Positions 60,447 through 64,000 of a stretch of 64,000 nt of DNA are shown piece after piece; within the stretch, counting starts at the first letter, position 1, and every line of letters begins with the position of its first letter. Source of the stretch: Tritrichomonas musculus. Taxonomy: Eukaryota > Parabasalia > Tritrichomonadida > Tritrichomonadidae. A model generated the notes under the pieces. It saw only the letters and a program-made list of their open reading frames with translations. It ran no database searches and was not told where the DNA came from. Made by a program: the position numbers and the translations under genes. The stretch lies in assembly GCA_039105265.1 (NCBI GenBank), contig JAPFFF010000037.1:310001-374000 (forward strand), read 5' to 3'.

Positions 60447-62693
60447 ATGAAATCCTTTTTTTCCGAACTCACAGAAGAACAAAATCGTACATTATGGAGA
60501 AAATGCTTAGAACTTCACTCATTTCAAGAGAACGAGGAAGAAATGAAACAAAATCTTACAGATTTAAGGAATTCTTTTCTTTTACTTTCAGTGCATCACG
60601 AATATCGATCACCATGGGCAATTAAAAAACACGACTCGAAAAATGAAACGTTAGCGCAGATATTTGCTAAAAATGATCCATCATCAGATAATTTGGTCAC
60701 TATCAGTGATAAAACAATTTATAATTTTATACAAACTTTATACAACGATAGAAAAAATCTTCTTCTTCATTTTGTTTCTGATGAACGTATTTCAGCTCAA
60801 AGAATTACTTGTGATATTCATTCTTGTCAGATGACTCTCGGTTCATTCATTGCAACGCTTATTATTCCGTCGTTTTATGGACATTTTCTTGGTAATGAAA
60901 ATATTAACGCCTTTATAGAAGCAGTTGGAATTGTTTTTGATGCATATGAGCACGACCCGATACCATTCCTTACATATTTCGATAATTCATTTATTTGTGA
61001 TGTTCTTAGGCAATTTTTCTTTTCGCCATTAATGCGTCCATATGTTGGTGAACAGTTTACTGTTTTTTATGAATTTTTTGCATCAAAAAGAGGTGATGCT
61101 TACCACTATACTAGAATACAGAGGTTCTTTACTCTTTTCCTAAAGGAGATGGCTCAACCAATTGCAGTATCGCCTCCATTTATTAGACGTTTATTTGCTC
61201 GAATATGTGAAAAGCACGAAGAAAACAAAGAAAAAGTAATAATGAGTGTTATTATATATTGCATTGTAACTAATATGATTTCATATCCGACAGCATATTC
61301 CGTATATCCATTAACATCAGGCCTTAAAGAAGAAACCAACGAATTTATTCAACTTGTCAAATTTTACTGCGCGTTTGTAAGTGGTCTACCACTTTCTCAA
61401 GCGATATTAAACTCCAATACTCCAGTTAAAGATACTGAGCAAGTAGATCCATCATATATTCATAATCTTGTCGATGCTCTTCTTACACCAACAGCTCAAG
61501 ATTCATTAATGCCGGAGATTGAGAACGTTGTTATTTCCATGGTATCTGTTCATTTTCTAGCCAAATTTGAAGAGAATTACGAAGTACAAACTAGTTTACA
61601 AGAAAATCGTCGTCATCCTGAAACCGTTCTCAATTTCGCCATGAATTCACCTCCAACGATCAATAATGAAAAAGAAGAAGCCAAAAAGAGTTCAAATGAA
61701 CGTAAAAAAGGTAAAAAGAAACAAAATGACATTCAATTATTAGTAAATTTATTCATATCAAAAGATCCCAACGGTTTTATTGACCATTATTCGCCATCTA
61801 ACCGCTCCATAATTTTTTATTTGATGAAGAACATGGCTGATTCACTGAATTATGACAGCATCCTCTCAATTCTTGATCGTCAGTCCAAAGAGGAGACTGA
61901 TTTTCTTATCTCGACACACACGAAGATCGACTTTTTGAGCCGTTCTATCGATCTCACGCGTAATGCCATATCGGCCTCTGAAGCTAAGTTTGCGAACGAC
62001 ATTGTTACGAGCATTATGAGCAGTGACAGCAGCATCATGAACGAGATTGAGAAGAAAAAGAGCCAAATGATGAATGATCCAAACATCTTTGCTTCATTCA
62101 TCACGAGTCATCTCGATTCATTCCTCTCTAAGAACGCCTGGTGCTCGCCAATGATGCGCATGGTTGCCCGTAGATTCCACGCACAAGTGATGCGCTCTTT
62201 TGGCACTTCTGACTTCCTTAGAGAGAGGTTCCAATTGATTCATACCGACCAAAATTTCATCAATCAAAAAAATCATTTCTTGGCAACTTTGGAGCAAAAT
62301 GGTCTTGATGAAAAGGTCGCTAAGATCGTAAAATATAAGGATATTTTGGCAGCTGCTCAAACAACTGTTTTGAGAGCTTGTTTGTTCGAGAACCCGTTGG
62401 AAAGTGCTAAATTGATCGTTTTGAGCTTGTTCGTGGTCGAAGATTTGTTCATTTTCGAGTTCGGTGAGCCTCCTGAAGCTAATCAACTTATGCCTTTACT
62501 CGCTAATTTGTTCATATCGTCGCCAATTCCTAATCCATTGAGTTTCGGTGAGTGGCTCGCTCATTTCCTCCAGAAATTAATGCAGTCAAGACCTGAGTGG
62601 TTCTCTGATGAGTCAATGATGCCCCTGGAACACTATTTCCAGTTTAATGTTTGGATTCAAGATATGCTTCAATCACTAGAAAACTCAAAGTAA
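60447..62693 (+). CDS. Large helical protein, possibly RasGAP-VPS9 (Gapex-5-like)
   Basis: 748 residues, all helical. Residues about 120-310 (TLGSFIATLIIPSFYGHFL ... FIRRLFARICEKHEENKEKVIMSVIIYCIVTNMISYPTAYSVYP) resemble a RasGAP-type helical domain; the classical FLR arginine-finger context is not clear. A Lys-rich linker (SSNERKKGKKKQ) lies at about 415. The C-terminal region (ESAKLIVLSLFVVEDLFIFEFGEPPEANQLMPLLANLFISSPIPNP) has the spacing of a VPS9 Rab5-GEF domain (P..K......I ... D.LLP.L....). RasGAP plus VPS9 is the Gapex-5/GAPVD1 layout, which would place it in endocytosis; this is a tentative reading. The 3' third is more GC-rich than the start. The ATG at 60447 lies 86 bp past the tRNA. 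Confidence 0.45.
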   Translation: MKSFFSELTEEQNRTLWRKCLELHSFQENEEEMKQNLTDLRNSFLLLSVHHEYRSPWAIKKHDSKNETLAQIFAKNDPSSDNLVTISDKTIYNFIQTLYNDRKNLLLHFVSDERISAQRITCDIHSCQMTLGSFIATLIIPSFYGHFLGNENINAFIEAVGIVFDAYEHDPIPFLTYFDNSFICDVLRQFFFSPLMRPYVGEQFTVFYEFFASKRGDAYHYTRIQRFFTLFLKEMAQPIAVSPPFIRRLFARICEKHEENKEKVIMSVIIYCIVTNMISYPTAYSVYPLTSGLKEETNEFIQLVKFYCAFVSGLPLSQAILNSNTPVKDTEQVDPSYIHNLVDALLTPTAQDSLMPEIENVVISMVSVHFLAKFEENYEVQTSLQENRRHPETVLNFAMNSPPTINNEKEEAKKSSNERKKGKKKQNDIQLLVNLFISKDPNGFIDHYSPSNRSIIFYLMKNMADSLNYDSILSILDRQSKEETDFLISTHTKIDFLSRSIDLTRNAISASEAKFANDIVTSIMSSDSSIMNEIEKKKSQMMNDPNIFASFITSHLDSFLSKNAWCSPMMRMVARRFHAQVMRSFGTSDFLRERFQLIHTDQNFINQKNHFLATLEQNGLDEKVAKIVKYKDILAAAQTTVLRACLFENPLESAKLIVLSLFVVEDLFIFEFGEPPEANQLMPLLANLFISSPIPNPLSFGEWLAHFLQKLMQSRPEWFSDESMMPLEHYFQFNVWIQDMLQSLENSK

Positions 62694-63365
62694 AAAAAAA
62701 ATTGAGAGAAACATCAAAAAAAAAAAATATTTTTTGATGTGCTAGTATTCTTTAGTCATAACATGTTATTTATTAATAAATCGCAAAAAAAAAATAAAAA
62801 ATAAAAAAAAATGGTGCTTATTTTATTTAGTATTATTTACTAATCAAGTATCATTTGTAAATTTATTTTAAGATAGATTAAAATTAGCCAATTGTTTGTC
62901 TGTTATTGACAAATTTATATAATTTGTTGAAGTATTGCAATTAAAATCGTGGAAATTAATTTGGTTGATAATGATATTTAAAGATTATGTAAAAAATTGA
63001 GTTTAGTGAAACTAATTAAGATAAAGCAAATAATACATGAAATAGCCTTGCGAAACTTTGTTGTTGCAGTTGCTTTATTATCGAAAATAAAATAAAATAA
63101 TTGGAACTGTAGATTAAAAGATTGCTTTAGCGTTAACGCGTTAAAGTTTTGCAGAAATTGAATGTTAATTGTGTCAAAGTTCTATTTCTTTAAGAAAGAG
63201 AGTAAAAAGTTTTTTTTTTATGAAAATTTTCTATAATAATTGTAACGTAATTATGCCAAGATGGTCTTTTAGTCTTATTCAATCGAAAATTTTAAATTCA
63301 ATTAATACTTAATTTTAATTGAAATTTTTCAATATAATCATTTTAAATAAAATCATATCATTTTG
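62694..63365. other. Intergenic, about 670 bp, with a 3' hairpin
   Basis: An 11-bp hairpin (62711-62721 with 62730-62740, ACATCAAAAAA) starts 17 bp after the stop of the preceding gene. A TAGCGTTAACGCGTTAAAG string near 63128-63147 holds overlapping short palindromes (GCGTTAACGC, TTAACGCGTTAA). No ORF or RNA gene is seen. Confidence 0.5.
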
Positions 63366-63611
63366 ATGGAGAATTTCCGTCCCTCGTTCCATGTGCCGGC
63401 TGTTTGGTTAACAGTCGACCGGCCCGATGGGACGGTCGAGTATTATCAACTCGATGAAGAAGGCAACCTTGTACTTAATGATGGTATTTTAGCACCTCAT
63501 CATATTGAAAAGCCAACGGAAAACCATGTAGCCTATCCAAATTACGCGCAGTGTTCTTGTTTCCAGAATACTTCCCATAATGAAAGTGAATCGAATTCTG
63601 TTTATCAATAG
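63366..63611 (+). CDS. Small protein sharing the W-Y-LD-PHHI domain
   Basis: 81 residues from the ATG at 63366 (a TTG lies just before it in frame). Residues 13-48 have W, T, Y, LD, NL and PHHI at the same spacings as the protein at 3659-4078, with Gly/Asp-rich turns between. The C-terminus is short and polar with two Cys (YAQCSCFQNTS) and lacks the acidic tail of the paralogue. The 5' 100 bp are noticeably GC-rich for this genome. Unknown function. Two TCAT strings (63354-63362), fitting the trichomonad initiator pattern, lie just before the ATG. Confidence 0.6.
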   Translation: MENFRPSFHVPAVWLTVDRPDGTVEYYQLDEEGNLVLNDGILAPHHIEKPTENHVAYPNYAQCSCFQNTSHNESESNSVYQ

Positions 63612-63899
63612 ATATGTATTATTTTTTACTAATTTTATTAATTTTTTACTTACTCTGATTTGTATTACCTAATTTCAATTAATCGATAAAATAATTGAAT
63701 AAACGAAAACAATACATCTACATGAAATTTATTTGTTTGCCTTTTTCAAAATAAAATATTTAAATTTTAAAATTTAAAGATTGTATTAGCTCTAAAAAAT
63801 TAAAGAAAAAGAAAGAAGAAGAATATTAATAAAAAAAAAAAAAAAATCTTCAAATTATCTACTATATTATTTTATTTTATTAAATTAAAAATATTCAAT
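63612..63899. other. Intergenic, convergent gene ends
   Basis: 288 bp, AT-rich, with a poly(A) run near 63832-63846. Nothing else seen. Confidence 0.4.
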
Positions 63900-64000
63900 T
63901 TAATGGAATACTTCTAAATTTTTTCGGATTTTACCAACATCTGCACCAACAACAGTAGCTACTGGATCAAGAGGGTCTTCTTTTTCACCATTTTTGAAGA
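63900..64000 (-). CDS. Thioredoxin-like protein, C-terminal end (5' end outside window)
   Basis: The minus strand is open from the window edge to TAA at 63900-63902 and reads FKNGEKEDPLDPVATVVGAD then VGKIRKNLEVFH. The order F-x-NG ... VGAD ... I/L is the closing beta-strand and helix of thioredoxin folds (F.NG.....VGA....L...I). The active-site CxxC would lie outside the window. Only about 33 codons are visible, so the call is tentative. Confidence 0.5.
   Translation of the reverse strand, partial: FKNGEKEDPLDPVATVVGADVGKIRKNLEVFH

Overview
This window looks like a piece of the nuclear genome of a parabasalid protist, most likely a Tritrichomonas/Trichomonas-type trichomonad. Four things support this. 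The DNA is very AT-rich with long homopolymer runs. Genes are almost all single-exon and lie on both strands. The protein set is typical of trichomonads: an initiator-binding-domain (IBP39-type) transcription factor, a BspA-type leucine-rich-repeat protein, TKL kinases (one fused to BspA-type repeats), TLDc and B-box proteins, and ARM-like proteins. Two probable spliceosomal introns end in versions of the 12-nt trichomonad branch-point/3' splice motif (ACTAACACACAG type). There are no operons or ribosome binding sites.

Layout. 1-4.1 kb: the tail of a MATE transporter, a B-box/TLDc protein and a small AT-hook-like protein. 4.1-17.4 kb: a gene-poor, repeat-rich island. It holds a dead pogo/DDE_1-type transposon flanked by inverted arrays of ~122-bp repeats (7.3-10.8 kb), the remains of a MULE transposase (11.7-13.3 kb), a foldback repeat, a ~2-kb block bounded by 23-bp inverted repeats, and one secreted-protein gene. 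18.2-34.0 kb: housekeeping and signalling genes. These are OLA1, an MCT-1-like PUA protein, an ARM-like protein, an initiator-binding-domain factor, a Rim15/IREH-like AGC kinase with a 111-nt intron, a Cdc25/rhodanese-like protein, a divergent pair (one with LisH-like features), a PP1-like phosphatase, a BspA-like LRR protein and a BTB-like protein. 34.36-34.72 kb: an intact-looking MITE with 33-bp perfect terminal inverted repeats and an 8-bp target duplication. 34.9-50.5 kb: an AAA-ATPase-like protein, another ARM-like protein, two TKL kinases (one with a coiled coil and LRRs, one with 9-residue repeats and a CaaX-like end), a kinase-tail fossil and a USP7-like deubiquitinase. 50.6-64 kb: a Ser/Asp-rich nuclear-type protein with a candidate 24-nt intron, a coiled-coil protein, a SHIPPO/PG-rich axonemal protein, a WD40-type protein, tRNA-Arg(ACG), a possible RasGAP-VPS9 protein, a paralogue of the small protein near 4 kb, and the tail of a thioredoxin-like gene.

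The genes do not form one pathway. They are a mixed core and signalling set (ubiquitin, kinase, phosphatase, translation, flagellar) broken up by transposon relics. The most useful observations are the two introns, above all the 24-nt one, the fresh MITE, the layered repeats around the dead transposon, a kinase that may be prenylated, a small domain shared by genes at both ends of the window, and a 9-base word (TCAAAAAGT/ACTTTTTGA) that recurs far more often than composition predicts. All product names come from reading motifs; no database search was possible.
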